DNA of 64,000 bases, taken from NCBI GenBank assembly GCA_029582265.1, contig CM055816.1, forward strand, positions 32,814,545 to 32,878,544, given 5' to 3'. Under the pieces are notes generated by a model. That model was given only the letters and a program-made list of their open reading frames with translations, did no database searches and had not been told where the DNA came from. The position numbers and the translations under genes were made by a program. Numbering within the stretch: the first letter of the stretch is position 1; each line of letters opens with the position of its first letter. This document shows, one piece after another, positions 32,544 through 44,016 of the stretch. The stretch is from Zoroaster sp. YZ-2022 (lineage: Eukaryota > Echinodermata > Asteroidea > Forcipulatida > Zoroasteridae).

Positions 32544-33178
32544 CCTGTAGCATTGTTGTTAGAAAAAATTGGAACTGATGATGTACCAATACCATTAACA
32601 CTGACACTAGAGGGGTAATTACCCATGGACCATGTAGGATTCAATGTTGTAACCGGATGGGTACCCATTCCTACATATGGCCTAACATTGGAAGTAGAAT
32701 AAATGCTATTGCTACATGTTTGAGGGGAAATAACACTTGCAATCCCTGGAAAACAACCCATAGACTGGTTAGAACCCACACTAAATGCAACCATAGGCCT
32801 ACTACTAGTAGCAATTTGATTTACCTCGGGCCCCGAGGGAAAATTTACACCACTGTTAAAACCCGACTCACCATTCTGTCTGGGTGATGCCAATGGAACC
32901 TGGACACCTCCGTCTAGAGCTTGTTCCGCGACAGATGAAACAGAAGGCATCGACTCAGTGGCACTAGCCCTTGGGTCACTAACGTTAGGTGTAGCATTAT
33001 TGACCATGTTAGCATCATTCACAGTAGGCCTATTACTATTAACGTTTACCCCACTGCTACTGCAACCCTCATTAGCCACATTGGGCACATTGACGGTCCG
33101 CCTACGCCTACGCTTGGCTGGTGTTTCAGCCTCTGCAAGACGTATTGGCCTGCGCAGTTGACGTTTTGGTCGAGGCAT
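32544..33178 (-). pseudogene. Ngaro gag, N-terminal part
   Basis: Starts MPRPKRQLRRPIRLAEAETP, a very basic N-terminus with a possible nuclear-localisation stretch (AKRRRRRTVNV). A long Ser/Asn/Pro-rich low-complexity region follows, up to the SINE. The open frame runs on into SINE-encoded residues. I infer that this is the 5' half of the gag ORF because the other half begins directly on the far side of the SINE. Confidence 0.6.
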
Positions 33179-34290
33179 AACGATACCAAATGAAATGTCA
33201 GAATATTAAAAAACGCTGCAAAAAGTGGAGGTTACTGAGAAATGATTACTAAGCAATACCAACTAATGATATTATTAGCCAATAACTTAAGCCTAGCGTT
33301 ACTGCTCCAATAACAATTAACATCAGCAACAAATAACAGCATGAAAGTTAAACTATCATAGTCCAAGTCCAAGTAACATTTTACATCCAACAGTCCAAGT
33401 CCGTAGTCCAGCAGAAATATCCACTGAGTGATAGCGATGCCAATCCAAATCAGATGAAAAAATGCTCTAACTTCCAATGTTGCGAAAATCCATGATTAAA
33501 AATACCAACTGCTGAAATAACGTTGATGCGATGTATCCACACCCACAAACAGTGATGTCCAATCCGTTTACGTTTGCTCCTGTGGCGTCCACTAAACCTA
33601 AATCAATCCAACGGCAATGTGGTGATACTTCTGGAGCGGCGTGATGTAATATCCACAACGAAATAACACAGTCAGCCAGTACAGCTCCTCGAGATCTCCA
33701 TGTAGAACTATTAATGTAAAGTTGGCCTACAAAATATCAAAATTCCAACTCCTCGGTCCGATAAGAACCGCACTAAGTAGGGCCTAGTACTAGTAGGAGT
33801 AATAATACTAGTTGGTCAGATGTAGCAATCCACAATGATGGAGAAGCAAATCCAATGTTATAGGGCCAATGGAAGCAATGGCCGGGCCTTGCCTTGGAAG
33901 AGATGATATATCCTGAGCCAGAAGTATACTTCCAATTAAATGTGCCCTGATGGCCTGTTAGCAATAGCAGTAACACTCACTGTAAATTACAGTGTAATGC
34001 AGTTGTACTTGTTGTAGCACCGCTCCAGACACATTAAATCCAAGTTGTGCTGCCAATCAACCCTGGCTGTGATGTTCACACCAAAAAACTGCCTAAAAGA
34101 ACTGTGCCCCCAGGCACAGTGAAGATATGTATTTCCTGACTGCAACACAATATGATATGTGACTGTAAAAGAAAAACAGTCTAAAATTTGTCCATCCAAA
34201 TAAAAATTACCACCTTCTTTGAAAGGCTGTGACAGAATGCCAGAAATTTTCTAGCACCCGCCAAAAATTGTTGTTCCCTGATCATAGAAG
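33179..34290. other. Probable Ngaro leader and flank, no gene recognised
   Basis: No ORF with a domain. Phrases like GTCCAAGTCC and AATCCAA recur at 33355-33450. The element's 5' terminal repeat should be here but was not delimited. Confidence 0.4.
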
Positions 34291-34297
34291 AACAACC

Positions 34298-34627
34298 ATT
34301 GGTTAACAGTAAAAACTTGTTCCTATTGGCTATTGAGTGCTCTCCTGATTGGACAAAATGAAGCTTTATGATTGGCTGCACAGCATCAAACCCTGAAACC
34401 CACTTTTTTACAATATGTGCAATGGTCTTTCATGCAGTTAAGCTTGCACCATGCAAACACACATAAAACAGCTCTGTGCATGTCTGATGTTCACAGTACT
34501 AGCTTGTCACTGATTGGCTAAAAGTCCCATGCACAGGATCCCTCATTTGCATCACACACAGTATAAAACAAACCCACACAGTGCTAGTGTGACCTGCATA
34601 CACATGCAGTGAGTGACACACAAACAA
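34298..34627 (+). promoter_or_regulatory. Candidate promoter and 5' leader exon for ATPSCKMT
   Basis: Inverted CCAAT boxes (ATTGG) lie near 34300, 34325, 34348, 34371 and 34513. An exact octamer ATTTGCAT is at 34545-34552 and a TATAAAA at 34562-34568. A splice donor CAA|GTAAGA occurs at 34628, so a leader exon of about 34590-34627 could splice to the acceptor TTTTCACAG ending at 34850. The motifs are seen; promoter activity and its link to ATPSCKMT are inference. Confidence 0.45.
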
Positions 34628-34908
34628 GTAAGATGTATCTTATTACATACAGAGCTGTACATATGATGTACTGTACATGTATTATGTGCAATACAAAAAG
34701 TAACTGTTATCTGAATATAAAGCATTTGATCCTTAAGGGATAACATGTGTTATGATACTTTTCAGAATTTGTGATCACATGAAATCATGAAATGGTTTTG
34801 AATACAACAAAATAAAACATGCTTATTTTGAGTTTAATTTTCTTTTCACAGCTAATCTTCCGAGATGGAACTCCCTCAATTCTGGTGTGGCGATGGTTTG
34901 ATCACTGT

Positions 34909-37900
34909 ATGGGAACATTGCAAACAGTAGGATTAGCTGCAAAGGTAAGAGTTATGTCATATTAGGAAACAGTCCGGCAATGGGTTAGAAATGAACAGAC
35001 TTTACAGATACTTTTATTGTTTTAAGTAGCAAACTCTTTGTGTATGTGTAAAACCGTACCATGAAATTGCTGTAAAGGGAAGTTACAACGGTAAATCTAA
35101 AAACCTATAAATCAATCATCCTGAGAAATGATTTGGTTTTCATGTTAGAGAAAAGAGGAATCGTTGTCAAAAACGGAAAAAACATGTAACAGTTTTTGTT
35201 TATATTTTTTACAAGGATGTGTTAACTACCATATACCAATGTTGTACATTCCCTTTATTTTTATATTGCATTTTTAGATACATGGACCCCAAAATGTAAG
35301 TAAATAAGGCCCTGAACTATTTGACCGATGAAAGATTTTCTAGAGATTTGATGTAACAATGAAAACCACAAAATAATACACGAGGTAGTGCATCCCCTGT
35401 GTANNNNNNNNNNNNNNNNNNNNNNNNNNNNNNNNNNNNNNNNNNNNNNNNNNNNNNNNNNNNNNNNNNNNNNNNNNNNNNNNNNNNNNNNNNNNNNNNN
35501 NNNNNNNNNNNNNNNNNNNNNNNNNNNNNNNNNNNNNNNNNNNNNNNNNNNNNNNNNNNNNNNNNNNNNNNNNNNNNNNNNNNNNNNNNNNNNNNNNNNN
35601 NNNNNNNNNNNNNNNNNNNNNNNNNNNNNNNNNNNNNNNNNNNNNNNNNNNNNNNNNNNNNNNNNNNNNNNNNNNNNNNNNNNNNNNNNNNNNNNNNNNN
35701 NNNNNNNNNNNNNNNNNNNNNNNNNNNNNNNNNNNNNNNNNNNNNNNNNNNNNNNNNNNNNNNNNNNNNNNNNNNNNNNNNNNNNNNNNNNNNNNNNNNN
35801 NNNNNNNNNNNNNNNNNNNNNNNNNNNNNNNNNNNNNNNNNNNNNNNNNNNNNNNNNNNNNNNNNNNNNNNNNNNNNNNNNNNNNNNNNNNNNNNNNNNN
35901 NNNTGAGTTTTGAGAGCAGTTTTAAATGAAGCAAGAGATGGAGATTGTTTGACATGCTCAGGTAAATCATTCCACAAAGAAGGAGCAGCGGCAGCAAAAG
36001 AACGTTTTCCCCAGGATCTCTTTGTCAATTTCTTACTCAGAAGAAGTTTATGATGTGATCTCATGAAATCAGAGGTTTTCTTATTATAGCATACAAATAA
36101 CACATTTTTGAAATTTTGTTGTGGTGAGTAAGGTCTGGGTATAATGCAACTACTATAAAAAAACAACCGATGAGTGAAATATATAACTAAGGGAATTATA
36201 GCATTAAGAGTGGGCCTAATACCTCAAACATGTAACATGGAATTGCCCAAATGCAAACAATGAAATTAAACCAAAAGATCTAACCAAAATAATGTAATGG
36301 TGACCTTTCAATCAGGAGATGTCCTGTTTGACAGTGAATGAGGTTTAATAGATTTTCTTATAAATATAAGCAGCTAGATTAACGGGAAGGTACAGCATTG
36401 GTAATAACCTAATTATCGAAATAATTATTACCTAAAATCCTACTTGGTGCACATAACAATCATTCTGATAAATCATTCCATCTGAAATGCATTCACTAAT
36501 AAGAGAAAACAGCGTCAGGAATCATTGTATAGCTATGTTGAACAATATTAAAACGGAGAAAACTGTCGTGTGCACTTATTGTTATGAAACATTCAGAGGC
36601 AACGGCTTTGTATATTGGCTGTAGCGGCAATGCTGATATTTCTTGAAAATCCTAGGGTTGAAATGAACGTACGTTTCTAAATATCAACGTTGTTCCTTTC
36701 CTTTAAATAACAAATAATTAGACTCTTAAAACTGATTAGACTCTTAAAACTGATTAGACTCTTAAAACTGATTAGACTCTTAAAACTGATTAGACTCTTA
36801 AAACTGATTAGACTCTTAAAACTGATTAGACTCTTAAAACTGATTAGACTCTTAAAACTGATTACACTCTTAAAACTGATTAGACTCTTAAAAGTGTTGA
36901 ATTAACCGTTTAAGAATTCGGAGAGTGGCAACACTTTATAAAGTGAAATTCAACTCAAAGAATGTGTTGAATTAACACGGAGTCAAGTTAAGTCTAACAT
37001 TATCAATGTATAATTCAACACTTTTAAGTGTTAAATCCAACTTTATAAAGAGTTGTCACTGACCGAACTCTTTAAAATGTTGATTCAACACTTTAGTTTT
37101 GAGGTATGTGCAGCGGCGTAGCCAGGACTTCTTCAGTGGTGGGGCACCGGGGGAATTGATTTTCAGTGGGGTATGGGTTTTCTTTTTCTTTTCTTTTCTT
37201 TTTTGGGCCACTATCGAGATTTTTTCGTGGGGGGCACGCTGGCTACGCCGCTGGTACAGTTTCGATAGCGTAATGATTTGAAAAAGCTACATATGCCTAC
37301 AACTCAATAATCCATTCAAACAGAAAGTACTCACCACTTGTATTCCAAAGTACATGTACCAACTGGGCCAACTTATGTGTAACTACGCGATATCGCTACG
37401 TCTGACAAAAACCCGAATTTGTTTAGGACTGTTTTTATATCGCCGTAACATTCCACAGATGCAAAACCTTTCAAATTGTGCATTTGAAAGGTTCTTTTTG
37501 ACAAAATGTCGTCGGGATGACCTTGTTCTGACTGTACTTTACCCCCACCTTGGCAGAATAATACGTGTTCAGATCGTGTATCATTATTGTGATTTATGTT
37601 AACTATTCAGCATCGACGTTTGAATACGATAATAGTATTCATTACAGACTAATGCATTTTTTTCGAAGAAGTTAAAGGTACACGCTGCCCTAAAAGTCAC
37701 CTGTTGAACATGATACATAATACTCATAGATTCTGTATTGTGATTGGTTGAAAGCGTATCACATGATGTTCACTATTTGCCAAGCAATAAGGCAATCAAT
37801 GGCACTCAATGAACTACGTAGCCCATGAAATTGGTTTAAAGGCAACAATTCTGCTGTTACATGAATAAATACGTGTTACAGAAGTTCAATTAATCAACGA

Positions 37901-40900
37901 TATTATGTTTTTAAATTAATTTTGTTCTGTGAGTCGTCTTAGCCAAACACGGGAGATGTATCTTTAATGTTGGCCTATATCTTAATTCAAAGGGAGTAGG
38001 CCTATTCGAAGTACTCGTAGCAGTTTTGTCAATATTACGAATGTTGCACCCTCCTACCAGTATGGGGGGAGAGAGAGCACGTATAAGGGCAATAAATTAC
38101 TCACAAACCTTGAGACAAAGTCGTATAGCGCCACCAAGTGATCAACAGAAATGTTATGAATGAAGATGGCGGCGCCCATGGATTAAAATGTGTTTCACTA
38201 AAAATTATGATTTTACCAGGGTTTTAAGACAGTTTTAATTTTGCATGATCTTTCTAGTGTTTAAGAACACGGCTGAGAAACATGGTTAGTCTTTATTCTA
38301 TTTGGATTGAAATGTTTGATAGTAAAGTCAACGTTTTACTTTGTTGCTTTTACTTGGCCAGGTTTTGTACACACAAAGTACACACTATTCACTGACTAAC
38401 GTCCAATCATGGACTGGAGGAAGGAACATATAATTAGTAATACTAAAAACCGACAACTGACGACAACACCGTTCTAAATGCACTGAAAACTCAAAAATAA
38501 AGTTATAAATATGTTTATACGGGACAGTGGCATATTACAGGGTTTCAAATTTTTGAATATGTGGTTTTGAAAATGTGGTCATCAGTTGTCGGTTTTTAGT
38601 AGGACCATGGAGGAAGGAATCCTTCCTCCATGGTAGGACCATGGACTGGTAGGACCGAACACAGCTACTGAACTATTAGTAGGATGTCAATGGGATTTTT
38701 CAAAGTGTTTCTAGCGGGTTATATGTAGAATCTACTGCTAAATTTAAACAGAATGACACAAACATTTTGAAAATCGGTCAAAGCGTTCTCAAGTTACAGC
38801 AATTTTAAGATTCAGCATTTTCGCAAAAAACTGCCAAAATAAGGGTATTTTGGTAAAAAGTGACAAATTACCAACTTTGCATATGATTATCTGAAAGAAG
38901 AAAATTAAGATAGTCCCAATTTTCACTTTATATTGATATCCTTTGAACAAATAACATATTCTAAAAAAAAATCAGATACTCATTACTTCAGTTTTTACAT
39001 TACAGCGACTCAAAATTGGGAATAAAACATTTTCTTTCAACATGGACCGATGCAAAGAACGGATAATAAATATGCAAAAATGCTATAGGGTCTGACCAAG
39101 AGTTTTCGATCGTATACCTGCAATGTTTGCAGTGAATTATCTCATTTTTACATGTCTCTATCACCTGAGTCCATGGGATATGGTCAAAGAAATGCAGACA
39201 CTATAACTTCTTAACTGCCTCTTGGAGAAAATTCTTTTGCTGAAAAATGTCTAAAAAAAGAGGATTTCCCCAACATTTCTCAGAGCAACGGCCAATCTGT
39301 CTACAAACTTTTCATGCCGATTATGAGCGATAACCTTTGGGTCAGAACATTGATTGCATGGCAGAACATTGATTGTGCAAGGGCGATAGGACTTTACTTA
39401 CAGTGTGGGCGATTTAAAGAGACGTGTTCTGCCGCGCAATCGATGTTCTTACCCCAAGGTCATCACTCATACGCATTATTCAGCATAAATGGCATGAAAA
39501 GTTTGTACACAGATTGGCCATTGCTCTGAGAAGTGTTGGGTAAACCCTCTTTTTTCAGACATCTTTCAGCAAAAATTATTTCCCCAAGAAACACAAAACA
39601 TGAAAGAAATGAGGAAGATGTAGAAGTCCAGGGACTTATAGAACTCTACCTTTTAATACCCTACCCACCCCTTATTTAGGAAAAGAAAATTCACCCACCC
39701 CAGATGTTCCAAAATGCATGTTACAAATTAACCCTCCTACTCTAGCTGCACTTCAGTTGCTATAGAAGTCAAAATCAGTCAACTGCCTGTTTTGACTGTT
39801 GACCCAAAGGGACATTTTTGACTGGTTTTTACTGTCATTTTGACCACCCTGAACAATACCAGACAATGATTTTACCAGTCAAAAACGGTCAACTCATGTT
39901 TACCTGTAAATGTACTTACTACACGTAAGATTGGAAAGTGTTTGACTTTTAAGTGCACCAGATATACCTTGGCAAGTATATCAACATTTTGACTGATTTT
40001 AACCGATTTTGACCCTTGTAGTAATAAGAGAGTTAATGCAGAAAGATTAACACATGTGAAGGCTACTGATGAGGGGAAAAGACAAATCAATTTTCTAACA
40101 AAGGTGGCTCATGACTTAGCTTCAGAAATATAACGTGGCAACCAATCCAAAGTTTACAACCTTTGTAGCAAACACTATGCCAAAGAGTTTTACTCAGGGA
40201 GTTTTTATTTGAGCAAGGAGTATTATAGTTATGTCTGTTACCCTCATTAGGGTAATAGGGAGTCCCATTGGAGCTAGGTTGAAAGATCCTTTATTCACAT
40301 GTATGTAATAAACTTCATCAGAGAACTTCATGCCTTTGACTTCACAGAGCAAACACCTCTAGGCAATTCCCTCTTTGTCCCAAATCTTTGCCTTGGTGCC
40401 TCCTTGAAATCATAGACATTCTGAAAAAAGAAAAGTTCCTTTACAAACCTGTAGTTCAATGTTTGTGACTTCTTATTTCAGGTTGATGTGAATAGGAAAT
40501 CACCTTCAAAACGCCGGCTCCGAGGTGGCCTTATTCTTGTCGGCGTGACAGGGGCTGTCATTGGTGGTCTGTATGCCATTGCAACACCCTTTGTTCTTCC
40601 AGCATTCCGGAGGATATGTTTGCCATATGTACCAGCGACAGAGCAGCAAGTGACCAACGTCTTCAAGATGCTCCAGTCAGCTGGGAAGGCCAGAGGAACC
40701 TTGGTAGATCTTGGTAGTGGAGATGGAAGGATTGTAAGTACTGCGAATAGTTAGAATTCGTCATGCCAATTCAATTATCTTGTATCATAAAATAATACCT
40801 TGGTCGCAAACACACGTCACAGCAATAATATCATCTAAGAAAAGTTTCTGGATGTACACAAAACCTATGGCAGACGATATGATGTTGTGGTGAGGAATTG

Positions 40901-43617
40901 TATCGTACGTTTACGTAATTCGCAGTACTTGTGAAATGATTCACTTACCTTTGGCTTAGCATTTCTTGGAAAAATTACAAAACTATGGCGCATTACTTGT
41001 TGCATAAACTTATCTAAGTCATGCTTGTTACAAAAATAAAAATCTCAGTGAAATTGTATGATTTACTGGAAAGTTAGTGCTTGTGAAAGTGGAAAAAGTT
41101 GTTTAGCCACTGATTTTACGAGATACAAATATTAAGGGATGTACATGACCATAATTTTTTTTTCATGAACGTCTGTGATTTTATTGTTCTATGTCAGTCA
41201 ACAAGCTTTTGTCTGTGGAAATCAAAACATACGAATGCTTGGGGTTTGCAATGATTTTTTAAACAAATACTGATCCTCAAAATGGACATATTCCTTATAG
41301 AAGAAATGAAGGAAGACTAATTAATTCGTTGATGTTTACTTCATTAGTAGTGGAAAATTATTGAGAAAATTAAACATTAATATCATGGTTATGAAAAGAA
41401 ATCTATTATTTGACAAAATGTTAGCAGCAGCTTTACACATCGAAGTTTGAGGTACTTTTTGCTAAAATTTTAACCACCTTCCATTTTATTGGTCTTTCAA
41501 GAATATTGATTAAAAGTTTTGAGAGTTACAAATTATACCATTTTATTTTAAAAATGTAAAAAAATATTTTTATTTTCAAGATTAAAAACAATTTAACAAC
41601 CATCTGAAATAAGATTGAGGATAAAAATGTTTTTTTGACACCGTTTTTTACTGTTAAACCAAGCTTCTGACAACTATTTTGGGAAATGCATCTTTTCAAA
41701 CTATTTGTTTTCCTTTCTAAAAGGAAATTATAAATGTTCCAATAAAAATAAAAATTTTAGGAAATTGTCAGTAGAACACAGGCGATACATCTTTAAGGTC
41801 GTATCTAAAAAATGCAACAAAGTCGTATTTTCAATAGTGCATAAATTTGCATACATTAAAACAATTGAGTGCAACAAAGTTGTATCTTCTTCCATAGGTT
41901 TTGCATGTTCATCCTGGAACTTTGTAAAAAGATACAATCTTGTTGCACAGAGCAAAATCCATGTCTGCAACAAGGTCGTAACTATGATATGACCTTGTTG
42001 CACTGAGCAAATCATGTCTGCAACAAGGTCATAACTATGATACGACCTTGTTGCACTGAGCAAAATTCATGTCTGCAACAAGGTCGTAACTATGATACGA
42101 CCTTGTTGCACTGATGCGACAATATCTTGATTCAAAGAGAGAGAGCAGTTTTGCCAATATTATCAATGAATGTAATGACCTTCTACTAATGTTACAACTC
42201 TTCCTGCATCAGGTCCTTGAAGCAGCTAAGATGGGTATGCAAGCAACGGGCTATGAGTTAAACCCATGGCTGGTGTGGTACTCCAAGCTGACAGGCCAGA
42301 ATGCAGGGTTTACATCACAGTGCAGGATTCTACAGGAAGGATCTGTGGAAGGTGGATCTGACTAGATATGACAGTGCGGTCATATTTGGAGTTCCTCAAA
42401 TGGTGAGATTCACAGACCTGGGGCCAATTTCACAGAGCTGCTAAGCTGAACAAATTGCTTATCAGAAAAATTTGCTTAGCAGATTTCTTTGTATAGATTG
42501 GTAAAATTCTTGCGTGGAGATTAACAATTGATTTAATTTGCCCTACACTGACGTGTGTATAGCACTGTATGCACCAGATTTCTTTGGTTACCAGCCAAAC
42601 TTTCATACAATGTGTATGCATTTTGGCTGGTAGTTTTATATTGCTTAGCAAAAATAATTTGCTAAGCAAAATTCTACTTAGCAGCTGTATTAAATTGGCC
42701 CTTGAATCCCAGACCTGGAATGACATTCTTGTTGGGGCAAGTCCACTTTTCCTGAGTTGAGGGCACTTCCCTTAGAATATCAGAATGTCTATGGGAACAT
42801 TTTGTAAGAGGCACCAAGGCCAAGGCCAAGACAAGTGGCAAGGGAGGCCATGGCGTTCGTGGCCTCTGTGAAATTTCACACCTGGTCATGGGCATAAATT
42901 CCAGGGGAAAGGGGGGCTTGGATGTGGGTATGTGTAACCCCATGTTTTGTCCCGGGGAGGGAGGGACCATGGGATTATCCCCTTCGTTTAAGGCCCAGTA
43001 GTAAAAATAACCATTTAACAAACTCCTTGGTAGCACTTTATATTTCATTTGAAAACTTACTCAGGGCTATCATAGTTTTAAAATGTTCACAAATTTTCCA
43101 CAAATTTCTACAAGTTTATTAAATTCCCTAATTATTTGTTCAAAAACTTTAAATATCTCCTCTTGTTTCCCCCATAAAATGCTTGATACAGAGGTGCCCT
43201 CAACAGGGACCAATTTCATAGAAATGCGTAACAATTAAGTCAAGGTCTACATTTTACATGCAAAATTTACTCTTGCAAATTTTACTTTTATGAAAACTAT
43301 TTGCTAAGCAGCTGGTATGGAATTGGTCTTGGACACAGTGCTGTCAAGGGTTACTCTCAAAGAAATATCTATTTTGATATGCTGAAATGTATCCTTATTG
43401 TTTTTTTCAGATGCCTCAGCTGCAGGAGAAGTTAGCACAGGAACTTAAGAATGATGGTGTCGTCATCGCCTGTCGTTTCCCCTTCCCAGATGACTGGATA
43501 CCAATTGACTCAATCGAGGAAGGGATTGATACTGTGTGGCTGTACAAAAAACAGCAATATGGACAGTGTGCGGACGGTGGTCAGCCCAGAGAAACGTCTG
43601 GAGAAGAGAAGAGGTGA
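34909..43617 (+). CDS. ATPSCKMT: ATP synthase c-subunit lysine N-methyltransferase (FAM173B), four coding exons
   Basis: Coding exons 34909-34944, 40482-40733, 42213-42402 and 43411-43617, all joined in phase 0 with GT-AG introns. The product is ~227 residues, close to the vertebrate protein. The family enzyme trimethylates a lysine of the mitochondrial ATP synthase c subunit using S-adenosylmethionine. Seen here: an N-terminal basic stretch, one membrane segment ([20 protein letters not shown]), [19 protein letters not shown] motif [33 protein letters not shown] and [15 protein letters not shown]. The start ATG at 34909 is chosen because the frame joins exactly to exon 2. The exon there begins after an acceptor at 34850, so an upstream leader is expected. 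Exon 3 is 190 nt, one more than a multiple of three, which breaks the frame near 42326 and gives a stop at 42363. Confidence 0.85.
35404..35903. other. Assembly gap, 500 N
   Basis: Exactly 500 unknown bases, probably a placeholder size. It truncates the LINE fragment to its right. Open frames reported across it are meaningless. Confidence 0.95.
35904..36166 (-). mobile_element. LINE RT C-terminal fragment cut by the gap
   Basis: The minus strand encodes [21 protein letters not shown] then [11 protein letters not shown], the CR1/L2-type C-terminal block shared with 2352-2750 and 49850-49985. Its 3' tail falls in the gap. It lies in ATPSCKMT intron 1. Confidence 0.75.
36718..36893. repeat. 18-bp minisatellite (GATTAGACTCTTAAAACT)n, ~10 copies
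   Basis: Nearly perfect tandem copies, with one G-to-C variant in the penultimate units. It runs directly into a MITE whose terminus, ACTCTTAAAACT, is the core of the unit. Confidence 0.9.
36884..37104. mobile_element. MITE, family 'ACTCTTAAAACTAAAGTG' (copy 1)
   Basis: Colinear, in inverted orientation, with 56028-56259. Shared segments are CTTTATAAAGAGTTGTCA, AACTTGACTCC-like and GTGTTGAATTAACA. It ends AACACTTTAGTTTTGAG at 37104. The left end has expanded into the minisatellite. Confidence 0.65.
37112..37253. mobile_element. 142-bp MITE with TIR CAGCGGCGTAGCCAG
   Basis: Perfect 15-bp terminal inverted repeats CAGCGGCGTAGCCAG and CTGGCTACGCCGCTG enclose a T-rich, GGGGCAC-containing interior. 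A related truncated copy is at 44966-45115. The termini resemble widespread hAT-like non-autonomous elements; the superfamily call is tentative. Confidence 0.75.
37254..39727. other. ATPSCKMT intron 1 interior, one perfect palindrome
   Basis: No exon recognised. A 31-nt perfect palindrome (ACCATGGAGGAAGGA, A, then its inverse) lies at 38604-38634. An inverted pair CTAAAAACCGACAACTGA / TCAGTTGTCGGTTTTTAG lies at about 38443-38460 and 38582-38599. Confidence 0.6.
39728..40036. mobile_element. TTAA-flanked MITE, 'CCCTCCTACTA' family (copy 3)
   Basis: In inverted orientation relative to 3355-3780 and 7390-7711. TTAACCCTCCTACT at the left and AGAGAGTTAA at the right. 309 bp, in ATPSCKMT intron 1. 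Confidence 0.8.
40905..41630. repeat. ~1-kb dispersed repeat (copy 3)
   Basis: Direct copy of about 5200-5910, in ATPSCKMT intron 2. It retains the empty TTAA site at 41510-41513 where copy 2 carries a MITE. Confidence 0.75.
41810..42115. repeat. Tandem hairpin repeat (TGCAACAAGGTCGTA ... TACGACCTTGTTGCA)
   Basis: Three close copies (period ~55-59 bp) at 41963-42113, with two or more diverged copies upstream (ATGCAACAAAGTCGTAT). Each unit is a near-perfect 15-bp-arm hairpin with an ACTATGA loop. The array lies ~100 bp before ATPSCKMT exon 3. Confidence 0.8.
42419..42704. mobile_element. MITE, family 'GGGCCAATTTCACAGAGCTG'
   Basis: Ends GGGGCCAATTTCACAGAG and ...AAATTGGCCC are inverted. The interior repeats TTGCTTAGCA and contains a SINE-2 tail piece (42485-42555) and an ACCAGCCAAACTTTCATAC hairpin. 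Relatives at 44685-44957 and 45116-45430. Confidence 0.65.
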
Positions 43618-43816
43618 TAAAAGTGAAACTTTGACATCGGTTTTTCTCAAAACAATGTCAGTGTTGCAGATCATTTTACAAATTGTGTCAACCATTTGAG
43701 ATTACTGCAAACAATGTCTTGATGTATTACATCAGATAGCAGTTATCAATGTTGGAAACATAACAGCAAGTGCATCATAGAGCAAGGACCAGAATCATTT
43801 CTTTTGCCAGTTTTGC

Positions 43817-44016
43817 TTAAAGGGACAATATTGTCACGATCGGAGCAGACTTTCAACAGGGCACAGTGACTGAAAATTACTGGCTCATTTATGCAGCAGC
43901 AACGGTAATATGCCCTTATTATGTGGGGTATTATTTTCAGTCACTGAGTTAATCTAAAACTAGCACTCTGATTCCATGCCCTGTACATGTGCATTATGAC
44001 GATTTTGTCCCATTAA
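43817..44016. mobile_element. TTAA-flanked MITE, 'GGGACAGTATCGTCAC' family (copy 2)
   Basis: TTAAAGGGACAATATTGTCAC at the left and GACGATTTTGTCCCATTAA at the right. It abuts the next element with a shared TTAA (44013-44016). Confidence 0.7.

Larger units (their letters stand above)
28252..33178 (-). mobile_element. Ngaro-type (DIRS order) tyrosine-recombinase retrotransposon
   Basis: Minus-strand order: gag (33178 to 31355), RT-RNase H (31482-29797), tyrosine recombinase (29803-28873) and SGNH hydrolase (~28775-28252). RT-RH followed by a tyrosine recombinase, without protease or DDE integrase, defines the DIRS-like order. An added hydrolase ORF is known from Ngaro members. Gag is interrupted by a SINE (32215-32543) and the recombinase by frame changes, so this copy is not autonomous. 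The terminal split direct repeats were not identified. Confidence 0.85.

Noticed and set aside
27568..34290. Ngaro split direct repeats at the element ends
   Set aside because: I looked for matching segments between the 3' flank (27568-28251) and the 5' flank (33179-34290) and saw none convincing, so no terminal repeat is annotated.
35261..36166. Open frames spanning the N-gap
   Set aside because: Unknown bases cannot be translated. Only the right-hand LINE segment (35904-36166) has homology-like text.
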